A DNA stretch of 64,000 bases from NCBI RefSeq assembly GCF_963675165.1, contig NC_087379.1, positions 6,117,839 to 6,181,838 on the forward strand. Reading direction: 5' to 3'. Below are positions 50,401 to 62,591 of this stretch, in pieces. The DNA is from Halichondria panicea. Taxonomy: Eukaryota; Porifera; Demospongiae; Suberitida; Halichondriidae. Below the pieces are notes generated by a model that was given only the letters and a program-made list of their open reading frames with translations, ran no database searches and was not told where the DNA came from. Within the stretch, counting starts at the first letter, position 1, and every line of letters begins with the position of its first letter. The translations under genes were made by a program, and so were the position numbers.

Positions 50401-52656
50401 GAGAAAATGTTTGCAGCTCAATAGCAGAGAGTGGGGTTCCATATTTGTACATTGTACACTGCATTTGGCTTCCCATGAATTGTTAGATATGTACCTCGTG
50501 TGAAGAATTCCATAATGAGAATTTGCTTTACATAACTTTTATTATTTCCACAGACACGGTATTGTACTTGGACGCTGCCTAGTTCCAATCCGTGTGTGCA
50601 CGTCACCTGGTCGAGATCGAATCATCGATGAGAAGAAAGTTAACAAAGAGACAGCGGAGGAGGAGGGTGAGGCACAATCCTCTAGGAAGAGAAGCCTAGG
50701 TGAGTGCTCAGTATGGAGTCCTGCTGTGACATCCCTATTCGAGTTTAGTATTGTATTGTTCTTCTTTCCCATGCTGATTTTGCTTCCCGTTCCCTAGGCT
50801 GCGGTTTCACTAGATAATAGTTAGGGATTGTGGGAAACTCGTTATAATCCATTCATGCGCGCCACTAATTACATGTAGATGACAAAGCATTTGGCTACCT
50901 CAAGAGAGTCATAGTTACTCCACCGTTTACCCGCACTGAGTGTCTATTGCTCAAAGTCAAAGTGGCCAGGAATAAAGTCAAATACAAATAGACATAATTA
51001 TGTATGTGTACTACATGTACTTGTAGGTGTAGCTATTTAGGATATTTGTGTTCTTGTTTCCCAGATGATGATAGTGTTACCGAGGTGACGCACTACACCA
51101 TGCCCCCCAAGAGACCCTGTTTACAGTTATCCGAGCCAAAAGTCAAGCATGTGATTTGGGTAAGGCAGTACATGTGCATGCCCAGAGGAGGTCCGACATG
51201 CGTGCACGAATCGTTACCAAGTTCAGTGCATTGATGTCATTGCGGTCACGTGATAATATCCAGGCCAATACACTAGTACTTATAGTGATTTGTGTACGCA
51301 TGTTGGACCTTCCCTGGTGCATGCCATGTCATGTACATGAATTGTATTTGCTTGAGCTCATTTGTTTATGAAGCCATTACTGTACATGTGCATGTGTGGT
51401 AGAGTTCAGAGTGTGAGCTAAACTGTTTGTTTGCATGCCAAGCACAAGTCATAATTATCATAATTAAGATTTGTATTACTTCAAAGAATTCATATGTGGT
51501 CCCTGATGTTAGGATGTGTATAATACGTGAAGTAATTCCAACTCCCCCTCCTCCCCCCTGCCCACACACAGACCAACAAAGAGCTGATCCCGTACATTGA
51601 TGTTACCGTTCGTATGATGGAGCAGGTGCACAGTGTACCTCCCCTGACAACTGCCCCTCCTGACCAAGTACCCACATCCAGAGAGGTACAAGGGTTCTAT
51701 AATTATACGACTTGCTAGTGAACTAATGCATCCGTGTGTTCAATCATGCATGGTATTGTGTGTTTCTTAGGTAGGTATGCCCCCTAGGACTTTTTTCTTT
51801 GTTTGATGCTTAGCTACATGTACTCAGCTAAAATGAGGTCCTAATGTTTCTCAAATCCAGTATTAAACTAACTCAAAATCTCCCTTCAGTATACATACAT
51901 CGTAGCCATAGTTCTGTTATAATCTCTATATACAGTACTTCAACCAGCTTGTTTTCCCCGTGTGCAGATGTACCCGAGCGTAGAGGCTTGGCTGGATAGC
52001 CTGGGTTTTGCTCGCTATGCCAATATCTTCAAGGACAAGGGCATTATCAAACTGTACCAAGTACCCAGCATCACGGAGGAGGTATAGTAATAACAATACC
52101 TATCATTGTGCTGCTATAATTATATCAAACATCAGGGTTTATGTGCTGATGGCACATACCAGTGCATACCAACACATTCCTTCAAAGTTTATATTGATGC
52201 AGAGGTGTCTACTATTTATTAACCATACTTCGTTCCTATGTTTGTATTGGTCACGAATTCCAATACTTTACCCTCCCCCCTTTCCTGCAGGAGCTCAAGT
52301 TGTGGGGCATAACGACCGGGACTCACTGTAGAAAGATAATTGCTAGCAAAGACAGTGTTATAAAGAGGGATGGGTCACTCTCCACTCAATCGAGCATTGA
52401 ACAAGATGGCTGCTCTCCCCCACTCTTCACATCTCAGTCTCCGCCCACACACCCCCACCAAATAATAACAAGACAGCTGTCACGGCAACTATCACAGGGA
52501 TCTGGAAACAGTGGATCCCAGAATTCACAAATCTCAAGCAGTTCAGCAGCTGCTTACTCTCAATCTCAGTCGTTTGAGGTAGTGCAAATACAACTGAAGA
52601 AAAAAATCAGCAGCTCGAGCAGTAGTGGTTCTTCACAAAACAATGGGAGAAGATGA
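47450..52656 (+). CDS. p53/p63/p73-family transcription factor with SAM domain
   Basis: About 16 exons: 47450-47565, 47622-47671, 47821-47885, 48025-48129, 48598-48776, 48883-48937, 48997-49032, 49088-49157, 49215-~49282 (3' border uncertain), ~49838-49986, 50246-50342, 50554-50699, 51065-51159, 51572-51685, 51968-52081, 52291-52656. Start to end: an activation motif PLSQETMNNLMFSL, very close to the MDM2-binding box of p53; a Ser/Pro region; a DNA-binding domain (FPGDYEFEVIF, TASFTYSKL, STPPPLNCGIRAMAIY, PIRVCTSPGRDR); a basic NLS-like stretch; a short possible oligomerisation segment (NKELIPYIDVTVRMMEQV); a SAM domain (VEAWLDSLGFARYANIFKDK); and a Ser/Gln-rich tail. SAM makes it p63/p73-like. 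The zinc-ligand region and the base-contact loop are divergent (see findings). It would be a nuclear, sequence-specific factor for stress or germline surveillance. Confidence 0.9.
49709..49798. mobile_element. 90-bp MITE with 26-bp TIRs in a p53-family intron
   Basis: The ends CAGAAGAGGTTTGACAACCG and, reverse-complemented, CAGAGGAGGTCCGACAACCG are inverted repeats. The flanks TTTTCGGTC (49700-49708) and TTTTCGATC (49799-49807) are a 9-bp target duplication with one mismatch. Confidence 0.75.
50879..50991 (+). CDS. candidate alternative terminal exon of the p53-family gene
   Basis: A TAG acceptor at 50876-50878 opens a frame in the same phase as the exon at 51065 (both begin with AT GAC/GAT after a single G). 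It encodes DDKAFGYLKRVIVTPPFTRT, a Lys/Val-rich end and a stop at 50989-50991. Use of it would end the protein after the DNA-binding domain, without SAM. The frame is open and lies in a conserved-looking block, but there is no transcript evidence. Confidence 0.4.
51183..51316. mobile_element. 134-bp MITE, same family as 49709-49798, perfect 9-bp target duplication
   Basis: The ends CAGAGGAGGTCCGACATGCG and, reverse-complemented, CAGGGAAGGTCCAACATGCG are inverted repeats. GTGCATGCC flanks both sides exactly (51174-51182 and 51317-51325). It lies in an intron of the p53-family gene. Confidence 0.85.
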
Positions 52657-53098
52657 ACTGGAACTTTATTATATTCAAATTGATTTTTGGTATCAAAATG
52701 TGAACAATTCTTTGTTATATGAGTTTCATTGCGACTTCACTTGTCCTGTAGCTATTCTTAAATACATGACTTGTGCATTACTAACCATTATATAAGTGGT
52801 TTATTTATGTTATCATTTTTGAACCACGTGAATTGTGTTAATTGTCTATCATAATAATTATGTCTTCAAAATTTCAAATTAGTCATACACAGGGGACTGA
52901 AGGAATAAGCCTCTAAATATTTACTTCTTACTGTGGCAATCTTTACCACACATTACAAAACAATGATCTGCTCTTTTGGTCTATTAGTCATTAAAATCAT
53001 TATCGGAAACTGGCATGCATTTTCCTTGCATTTTTAACAGTCCACCACTTATATATATAATTATTGTGCATTCAGATAAACCCAATTGCAAGTTGGAA
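52657..53098. other. 3' flank of the p53-family gene
   Basis: AT-rich 3' UTR and spacer; no other feature seen. Confidence 0.4.
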
Positions 53099-53340
53099 AA
53101 TAGCAGGAGAGCATGACATGCACTCCTGATAATAGCAGGAGAGAGCATGACATGCACTCCTGATAATAGCAGGAGAGAGCATGACATGCACTCCTGATAA
53201 TAGCAGGAGAGAGCATGACATGCACTAGCTCCTGATAATAGCAGGAGAGAGCATGACATGCACTCCTGATAATAGCAGGAGAGAGCATGACATGCACTCC
53301 TGATAATAGCAGGAGAGAGCATGACATGCACTCCTGATAA
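53099..53340. repeat. minisatellite, seven ~34-bp units, each a potential hairpin
   Basis: Seven head-to-tail units of AATAGCAGGAGAGAGCATGA plus CATGCACTCCTGAT. Each unit is itself near-palindromic (CAGGAG..GCATG-A-CATGC.CTCCTG). Unit 1 lacks two bases and unit 4 carries a 4-bp insertion. Sequence just right of it (53340-53420) resembles the 3' flank of the TLE copies (58260-58440), so the array arose within a duplicated TLE flank. Confidence 0.95.
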
Positions 53341-53689
53341 TGAGTTATAAGCAGAAAATGATGAGAGAGGTGCATGAGTCGAGGAGCGTTCATTGATTGA
53401 ATTTGGTAGACCTGCAAGGAAGAATAAAATAAGTATAATATAAGTTAACAAGGCCACAAAAACTGATTTACAACGAAAGTCTTGTACAAAATTAATGTAT
53501 GCACATAGTTACATGTAAATAATAACCATATGGTATGCTGGTAGTATCATAGTATCAACTGTTCAAAAAAAGGTATCAGCAGAAAAATTGACCCTTTGCG
53601 ATTGCGTTCTGGCAAATTGTGTGTAACTACCAGTGCTAATTTAGGTTTCACGGTTTTATTTATGCAAGTTGATTAACGCTCGCAAACTG

Positions 53690-53960
53690 TTCCCATAAGT
53701 CAAAACATTCTAGTAATACGGTTGTCATAACTGCATGGTAAATGAGGGAGTATACTGCCATTGGCACTGCCCCCGTCCAATCAGAGAAAAAGGAATGGCT
53801 TGCAAGAGTCCTGCCATCAGCATGACCGAATATAATTGTCCCCAGAAAATCCAGTGTATAGTGAGTGTACCCCCATCTGAGTAAGCTGGAGGTCTCACAT
53901 GTGTATATGTGCCGCACAGGGTTGCTAATGGCAACGACACAGACAACCCCTCGTTGTGTA
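53690..53960 (-). pseudogene. Groucho/TLE fragment, first duplicate unit
   Basis: The minus strand retains a degraded piece of the first WD40 region of Groucho (VCVVAISNPVRHIYT is readable) followed by frame breaks. It aligns with 55745-56070 and 60790-61060. Left of about 53815 the homology is replaced by a 47-bp piece of the Mutator-like TIR (about 53768-53814), then by TLE intron sequence similar to 58755-58810. Confidence 0.7.
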
Positions 53961-54214
53961 GAAGAGTGCCGACGCTTCAAATGTTCTTAGGTAGTCCGGG
54001 GACCTGCTGCAGATGCATCCAAGGTAACCGGCTACTTTACAGTCAACTCCTATTTGGACTGAGTAATGCTTGTGTGCACGTACATGTGTGCCGGTGTGGG
54101 GAGAGATGTGGTGAGCCGTAGCCATATCTATGAACATATGGACACCACACATCAGATAATCTGATACATGATGACAAATGCAGCATTGGCCCTGTTTTGT
54201 TTCAGAAAGAATCA

Positions 54215-55473
54215 ATGGCCTCACCAAGCCAAAATAAGAAGCAACCTAATAAAAGAGTTTTAGGTTCTTGGAACCTCCACCAGAGCACCTCCTCCAGTCA
54301 GAGTGTCCAGTTTGTCTTCAGATCATTCGAGAGCCCCACCAAGTCATATGCTGTGGTAATAGCTTCTGTTACTTTTGTATTTAGCAAGTTAAAGATGAAA
54401 ACAAGCCTTGCCCGACTTGCAACAAAGAAGGATTGTCTGACTTTCCCGACAAGAGACTGAAACGATCGCTAGCTATATGCTTTGAAAGTTCACTGTAGCT
54501 ACCAGAAATACGGGTGTGAGTGGACGGGGGAACTGGGGCAGCTTGATGAGCACCTCAACACAGATCCACTGCCAGAGAAACATCTCGAAGGATGTCTATT
54601 TATCGAGGTCAATTGCATGTACAATTGCGGGGACAAATTGCAGCGAAGACTAATTCAAAACCACCAAACCGATCGTTGTCCCAAACGTCCATTTGGTTGA
54701 TCACTGCCATGATTACGAATCTACTGTTGATGATGTCACCAACAATCACTGGCCTGTGTGTAGATCATTTCCTGTCCCATGCCCTAACGAGGTGGGTCAA
54801 CTCTTCAACCTCAGAACCTAGACAGCCATGTTGCCGATGAGTGCCCCCTGACCACGATCAACTATGACTTACCACGTAGGTTGTGCTGTGAAACTCCCTT
54901 GACAAGACATGCCAGAACACCTGAGAGAGAACCTACTCACACACATCTCTCTATTAGCCACCAGCCACTCCAAGCAACAAGCTCAAATTAACAAGACGAC
55001 CTCGCAAAGCTATTACCGGTAACATCAAGCAGTATGAAGAGATTCGAGCATTGAGAATGCAAGTGGCTAGTCCACAAGTCCTGGCTATGACCAACTTCCT
55101 ACCAGCACAAGACTAGTGGTATTCCCATCCCGTCTACACACACCATCAGGGATACAAGATCTGTCTTGGAGTTAATATATACGACGTTACCGTTCTTCAG
55201 TACACATATGTACATCACGGTGCATGTGCTCTTCATGATTGGAGAGTTTGACGCTATAACATGGCCATTTCAAGGGGAGATCTCGATACAACTGTTCGAC
55301 CAGGTCAAAGGAAAGAAGAATTTAAAAATTGATTGACAATGATTAAAACGTGCAGCAGAGTGACAAAGGGAGAGAGGATAACTGATGGACAGTCATGTTA
55401 CACTATACTTGGAACCAAGTACTTACAAAACGACACTCTTCTCTTTCAAATATGCAGCGTTAGACTGAAGTAG
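54215..55473 (+). pseudogene. TRAF-like RING/zf-TRAF/MATH pseudogene
   Basis: It is colinear with the intact genes at 56280 and 61218 from the start (MASPSQNK) to the C-terminus. Damage includes a 12-base-scale deletion near codon 14, a TAG replacing the CAG of the RING segment near 54389, a small insertion near 54472, a 2-base loss near 54700, and deletions in the coiled coil and MATH regions. No long frame remains. Its upstream context (TLE fragment on minus, TTTTGTTTCAG before the ATG) matches the other units. Confidence 0.9.
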
Positions 55474-55744
55474 TACTAACTATGCCAGTCATATTAAATA
55501 GCATTCAGCATGCATTCTTTACGTATACCTATATGTACCATTGCAAGTGTTACAATCATAATCAGATGATGAGTAACCAATCATGCAGATTGGTGGATTT
55601 ACATTATGAGCTACTAGAATGCTTAAATTCTCGGCGTGGTGGTATAGCTTAATACTGATTACGTCAATGTGATCATGAGTATAGTATATATTGGCCGAAA
55701 TTAATTGACCAACAATTAAGCCAGTTAAGATAATAGTCCATTGT
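55474..55744. other. spacer between TRAF pseudogene and next TLE fragment
   Basis: AT-rich spacer. Unlike the later unit, it lacks the TLE C-terminal exons, so unit 1 and unit 2 are joined by a deletion or a different breakpoint. Confidence 0.4.
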
Positions 55745-56070
55745 TCAACTCACAACAGCCAGGTCCCAGAGGTAGGGCGTGTTCGTCTCTCCACCCATAA
55801 TCGATGTCCTGCCATCAGGAAGCAACTTGCTAAATGTCCCCCAGGCAATCCAGTGACTGTGTATAGGGTGGTGTCTTGAGTATACCCCCGTCTGAGTAAG
55901 CTGGAGGTCCCACACTTTGACACACCCCTTGCCCCCGGTGTATATGTATATGTATATGTATATGTGCCAAATTGGGCAATGGCACAGACGTCCTCATTGG
56001 GTAGTAGTGGAATGCAGACTGACTGCGAATGTTCATAGGAAGTCCCAGAGATGCATCCAAGGGTCACCGG
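55745..56070 (-). pseudogene. Groucho/TLE fragment, second duplicate unit
   Basis: The minus strand reads GGKGCVKVWDLQ and, further on, [20 protein letters not shown] followed by LWDLAV, matching the start of the Groucho WD40 propeller. The LDCL segment between them lies in another frame and a TAG follows it, so the piece is broken. A (TATATG)n-type expansion near 55940-55962 (YTYTYT) replaces part of the conserved SNPTRHVYT stretch. Confidence 0.75.
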
Positions 56071-56279
56071 CTGGCTGTACTTACCGTCAGCTCCTGCACC
56101 GAGTAGTGCCTATTTATATGTGTGAGGAGAGATGTGGTAAAAACCACTATGGGTGAATATAATTATGCATAATTATGACCACACACAAATGAATCGCATG
56201 ATCAGTAATAGTTATGATATTCACGATGACCATACATGCAAAAAGCAGGTAGCGTGACACACCCTATTTTGTTTCAGCA

Positions 56280-57638
56280 ATGGCTTCACCAAGCCAAAAT
56301 AAGGAGCAACAACCTGATTGTAAAAGAGTTGTAGGATTCGATTGTGAGTTCCTGGAACCTCCACCAGAGCACCTCCTCCAGTCAGAGTGTCCAGTTTGTC
56401 TCCAGATCATTCGAGACCCTCACCAGGTCACATGCTGTGGTAATAGCTTCTGTTACTCTTGTATTCAGCGAGTTAAAGATGACAACAAACCTTGCCCAAC
56501 TTGCAACAAAGAAGAATTGTCTGATTTCCCCGACAAGAGGCTGAAGCGATCGCTGTATGCTTTGAAAGTTCGATGTAGCTACCAGAAAGATGGATGTGAG
56601 TGGACGGGGAAACTGGGGCAGCTTGACGAGCACCTCAACACAGATCCACTGCCAGAGAAACAACTCAATGGATGTTCATTTGTCGAGATCGATTGCCTGT
56701 ATAATTGCGGGGACGAATTGCAGCGAAGAGACATTCGAAATCACCAAACCAAGCGTTGTCCCAAACGTCCGTTTGGTTGTGAGCACTGCCATAATTACGA
56801 GTCTACCGTTGATGACGTCACCAAAAACCACTGGCCTGTGTGTGGGTCCTTCCCTGTCCCCTGCCCTAACGAGTGTGGGTCAACTCTTCAACGTCAGAAT
56901 AAGGACAGCCATCTTGCCGATGAGTGCCCCCTGACCACCATCAACTGTGACTTCCACCACGTAGGCTGTGCTGTGAAACTTTCTCGACAGGACATGCTAG
57001 AACACCTGAGAGAGAACCTACCCACACACGTCTCTCTATTAGCCTCCAGTCATGTCAAGCAACAAGACGACCTCGCAGAGCAGAAAGCTATAAACATCAA
57101 GCAACAAGCTCAAATTAACAAGCAACACGAAGAGATTCGAGCATTGAGAATGCAAGTGGTTGGTCCACCAGTCCTTGCTATGACCAATTACCGACATCAC
57201 AAGACAAACAATGTCAGGTGGTACTCCCGTCCTGTCTACACACACCATCAGGGATACAAGATCTGTCTAGGAATTGATGCTAGTGAAGGGCCTAAAATGT
57301 TTGCACATCTTAATATTAAAGGATTAATGGCTAATATTAAAGGATTAATGGCCATCAATGTGTATGTGTTTTTCATGAGGGGAGAGTTTGATGATTCACT
57401 AACATGGCCATTTCAAGGGGAGATCTCGATACAATTGCTCAACCAGGTCAACAGTGAGCAAAATGTGAAATTTGAAATGAACTACAATAGATCGACAATG
57501 ATAAAAATGTGCAGCAGAGTGACAAAGGAAGAGAGGGCAACTGATGGACAAGTGCAGGAGGAAAAATACCTAGTGGAGACCAAGTACTTACAAAATGACA
57601 CTCTTCTCTTCCAAATATGCAGTGCTAGACTAAATTAA
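56280..57638 (+). CDS. TRAF-like E3 ligase: RING, zf-TRAF, coiled coil, MATH
   Basis: One exon encodes 452 residues. In order: a RING-type finger (SECPVCLQIIRDPHQV, then TCCGNSFCYSCI, then CPTC) at about residues 38-80; zf-TRAF fingers rich in Cys/His (CEWTGKLGQLDEHLNTDPL, CGDELQRR, CPKRPFGCEHC, HWPVCGSFPVPCPNECGSTL) to about 240; a coiled coil with QQ..LAEQKA.NIK units; then a MATH/TRAF-C domain (VYTHHQGYKICLGIDASEG, RGEFDDSLTWPFQGEISIQL). Such proteins trimerise through coiled coil and MATH, dock on receptors or adaptors, and ubiquitinate targets in NF-kB/MAPK-type immune signalling. The RING His position is Asn. A small in-frame tandem (IKGLMAN) lies in the MATH domain. TTTTGTTTCAG just upstream suggests a 5' UTR intron. 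Confidence 0.9.
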   Translation: MASPSQNKEQQPDCKRVVGFDCEFLEPPPEHLLQSECPVCLQIIRDPHQVTCCGNSFCYSCIQRVKDDNKPCPTCNKEELSDFPDKRLKRSLYALKVRCSYQKDGCEWTGKLGQLDEHLNTDPLPEKQLNGCSFVEIDCLYNCGDELQRRDIRNHQTKRCPKRPFGCEHCHNYESTVDDVTKNHWPVCGSFPVPCPNECGSTLQRQNKDSHLADECPLTTINCDFHHVGCAVKLSRQDMLEHLRENLPTHVSLLASSHVKQQDDLAEQKAINIKQQAQINKQHEEIRALRMQVVGPPVLAMTNYRHHKTNNVRWYSRPVYTHHQGYKICLGIDASEGPKMFAHLNIKGLMANIKGLMAINVYVFFMRGEFDDSLTWPFQGEISIQLLNQVNSEQNVKFEMNYNRSTMIKMCSRVTKEERATDGQVQEEKYLVETKYLQNDTLLFQICSARLN

Positions 57639-58609
57639 TGAACTAACTCTACATAATTATTATACAGAGCTTTAAATTGCACGTGCTCGAGTAAGCTGTG
57701 TATAGTGAACATGCAGTAAGGTTTATTCACAACGAAGAAAATCTGCCATGCATGATAGAAACGAGATGTCATTAGAGTCATGCATAAATTATTGAACACT
57801 AGTGCGACTCACCTGTTCCAATGTGTGGGCGAAGGACATTGGGTGATGAGGAGGGTGGGTGGACGGTGCATGCATGTATCTATCACGAATACGGCATGTT
57901 AGATCGCAATAAGGCATTATAACAGTGGTACAGTACATGACTTACTGTTGGCAACCATGCAGCTGCTCCTTGAGAACGAAGAATCATGCAGGGATTCAAT
58001 ATCAATTCTCTCTCCTCACTTTATAGTCTCGTATATATATACCCAGATAGCCTCTTTTTCTGTTGCTACTTTTACAGTTGTATATATATATATTGGTACA
58101 GCTAACTCTACCTTAGTAGACTTCACTGCAGCTAGTGGCCATTGTGCTGAGAAGCTTGATTGGTTACTATATATATAGCTACATGCATATAGACATGGTT
58201 TTATTCTACAATTCCATGCACCACCCACCACCACTTGAGTTGATAATAATAGTCATAATAAACATTAGAACAGAAGATGATGAGAGGGATACAGAGTGCA
58301 TGAGGAGCTAACAAACATGTACAGGGTAGCAGAAACATGGACACACTAACAGTCTACCACCCTACAGTCACTAGCACTATAGGAGCGTTCATTGATATAT
58401 AGGAGAAGAAAGAATTTAGTAGATCAGGAACCTGCAAGGGAGAATAATATACATTGTAAGTATAAGGCGCCACAAAAACTGGTTTACATGCAACGACAAG
58501 TCTTGTACAAATAAATCTATATGTAGATTAACCTGGTTACTGCATGGTACTGGTAGTATTACCTGTTCAGTATAATATTATTATTATAGCTATTAAGAAA
58601 AGGTCTCAC
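57639..58609. repeat. flank of TRAF-like gene, duplicated at 62592-63584
   Basis: This spacer between the TRAF-like gene and the TLE stop codon is almost identical to 62592-63584, apart from small indels. A minus-strand block at 57805-57870 (HPPSSSP-like frame then GTGAGTC donor) occurs in both copies and may be a relic exon. 57940-58200 also resembles TLE intron sequence at 60030-60240, an older internal duplication. Confidence 0.85.
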
Positions 58610-61060
<2,451 letters not shown>

Positions 61061-61217
61061 GTCCGAAACCTGCGGTCACAGCTGTACTTTACTTTCAGCT
61101 CCTATAGCACAGAGAAGTGCCTGCATGTGTGTGGAGAGATGTGGTGAACATAACTATGTGCACCACAAACCTCAATGAATCACATGTAGTAGATCTAAAT
61201 GACCATACAGAAAAGCA

Positions 61218-62591
61218 ATGGCCCAAAATCAAGAACAACCTAGTAAAAGAGTCGTAGGATTCGATTGCATGTTCTTGGAACCTCCACCAGAGCACCTACT
61301 CCAATCAGAGTGTCCAGTTTGCCTACAGATCATTCGAGAGCCCCACCAGGTCACATGCTGTGGTAATAGCTTCTGTTACTCTTGTATTCAGCGAGTTAAA
61401 GAGGACAACAAGCCTTGCCCGACTTGCAACAAAGAAGGGTTGACCGACTTCCCCGACAAACGACTGAAACGATCGCTGTATGCTTTGAAAGTTCGATGTA
61501 GCCACCAAAAAGATGGGTGTGAGTGGACGGGGGAACTGGGGCAGCTTGATGAGCACCTCAACACAGATCCACTGCCAGAGAAACAACTCAATGGATGTTC
61601 ATTTGTTGAGATCGATTGCCTGTATAAGTGCGGGGACGAATTGCAGCGAAGACACATTCAAAACCACCAAACCAATTGTTGTCCCAAACGTCCATTCGAT
61701 TGTGAGTACTGCCATGATTACGAGTCTACCGTTGATGATGTCACCAACAACCACTGGCCTGTGTGTGGGTCCTTCCCTGTCCCCTGCCCTAACCAGTGTG
61801 GTTCAAATTTTCAACGTCAGAATAAAAACAGCCATGTTGCCGATGAGTGCCCCCTGACCACCATTAACTGTGATTTCCACCACGTAGGCTGTGCTGTGAA
61901 ACTCCCTCGACAAGACATGCCAGAACACCTGAGAGAGAACCTACTCACACACATCTCTCTATTAGCCTCCAGTCATGCCAAGCAACAAGACGTCCTCGCA
62001 GAGCAGAAAGCTATGAACATCAAGCAACAAGCTCAAATTAACGAGCAACAAGACGACCTCGCAGAGCAGAAAGCTTTAAACATCAAGCAATACGAAGAGA
62101 TTCGAGCATTGAGAATGCAATTAAACACTGTAACAATGGTTAGTACTCCAGTCCTCGCTCTGACCAATTACCGATATCACCAGACAAACAATGTCAGGTG
62201 GTACTCCCGCCCCGTCTACACACACCATCAGGGATACAAGATCTGTCTAGGAATTGATGCTATTAGAGGGCCTTACATGTATGCACGTAGTATAGGATTA
62301 AATACCATCAAGGTGTATGTGTTTTTCATGAGGGGAGAGTTTGATGATTCACTAACATGGCCATTTCAAGGGGAGATCTCGATACAATTGCTCAACCAGG
62401 TCAACAGTGAGCAAAATGTGAAATTTGAAATGAACTACAATAGATCGACAATGATAAAAATGTGCAGCAGAGTGACAAAGGAAGAGAGGGCAACTGATGG
62501 ACAAGTGCAGGAGGAAAAATACCTAATGGAGACCAAGTACTTACAAAATGACACTCTTCTCTTCCAAATATGCAGTGCTAGACTAAATTAA
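61218..62591 (+). CDS. TRAF-like E3 ligase, second intact copy
   Basis: One exon encodes 457 residues with the same domain order as the 56280 gene: RING at about 33-75 (CPVCLQIIREPHQVTCCGNS), zf-TRAF fingers, coiled coil, MATH domain. It differs from the other copy by many substitutions in the first two thirds and by one more QQDDLAEQKALNIK coiled-coil unit; the last roughly 90 codons are nearly identical. It lacks the IKGLMAN tandem of the first copy. Its coding frame is undamaged, so both copies are probably functional. The presumed promoter overlaps a broken TLE fragment on the other strand. Confidence 0.9.
   Translation: MAQNQEQPSKRVVGFDCMFLEPPPEHLLQSECPVCLQIIREPHQVTCCGNSFCYSCIQRVKEDNKPCPTCNKEGLTDFPDKRLKRSLYALKVRCSHQKDGCEWTGELGQLDEHLNTDPLPEKQLNGCSFVEIDCLYKCGDELQRRHIQNHQTNCCPKRPFDCEYCHDYESTVDDVTNNHWPVCGSFPVPCPNQCGSNFQRQNKNSHVADECPLTTINCDFHHVGCAVKLPRQDMPEHLRENLLTHISLLASSHAKQQDVLAEQKAMNIKQQAQINEQQDDLAEQKALNIKQYEEIRALRMQLNTVTMVSTPVLALTNYRYHQTNNVRWYSRPVYTHHQGYKICLGIDAIRGPYMYARSIGLNTIKVYVFFMRGEFDDSLTWPFQGEISIQLLNQVNSEQNVKFEMNYNRSTMIKMCSRVTKEERATDGQVQEEKYLMETKYLQNDTLLFQICSARLN

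Noticed and set aside
53099-53340. CRISPR array
   Set aside because: Units are contiguous with no unique spacers and the genome is eukaryotic; it is a minisatellite.
52984-53457. Minus-strand frames with repeated CHALSCYYQE motif
   Set aside because: Translation of the 34-bp minisatellite; the repeat is not a multiple of three, so all frames look repetitive.
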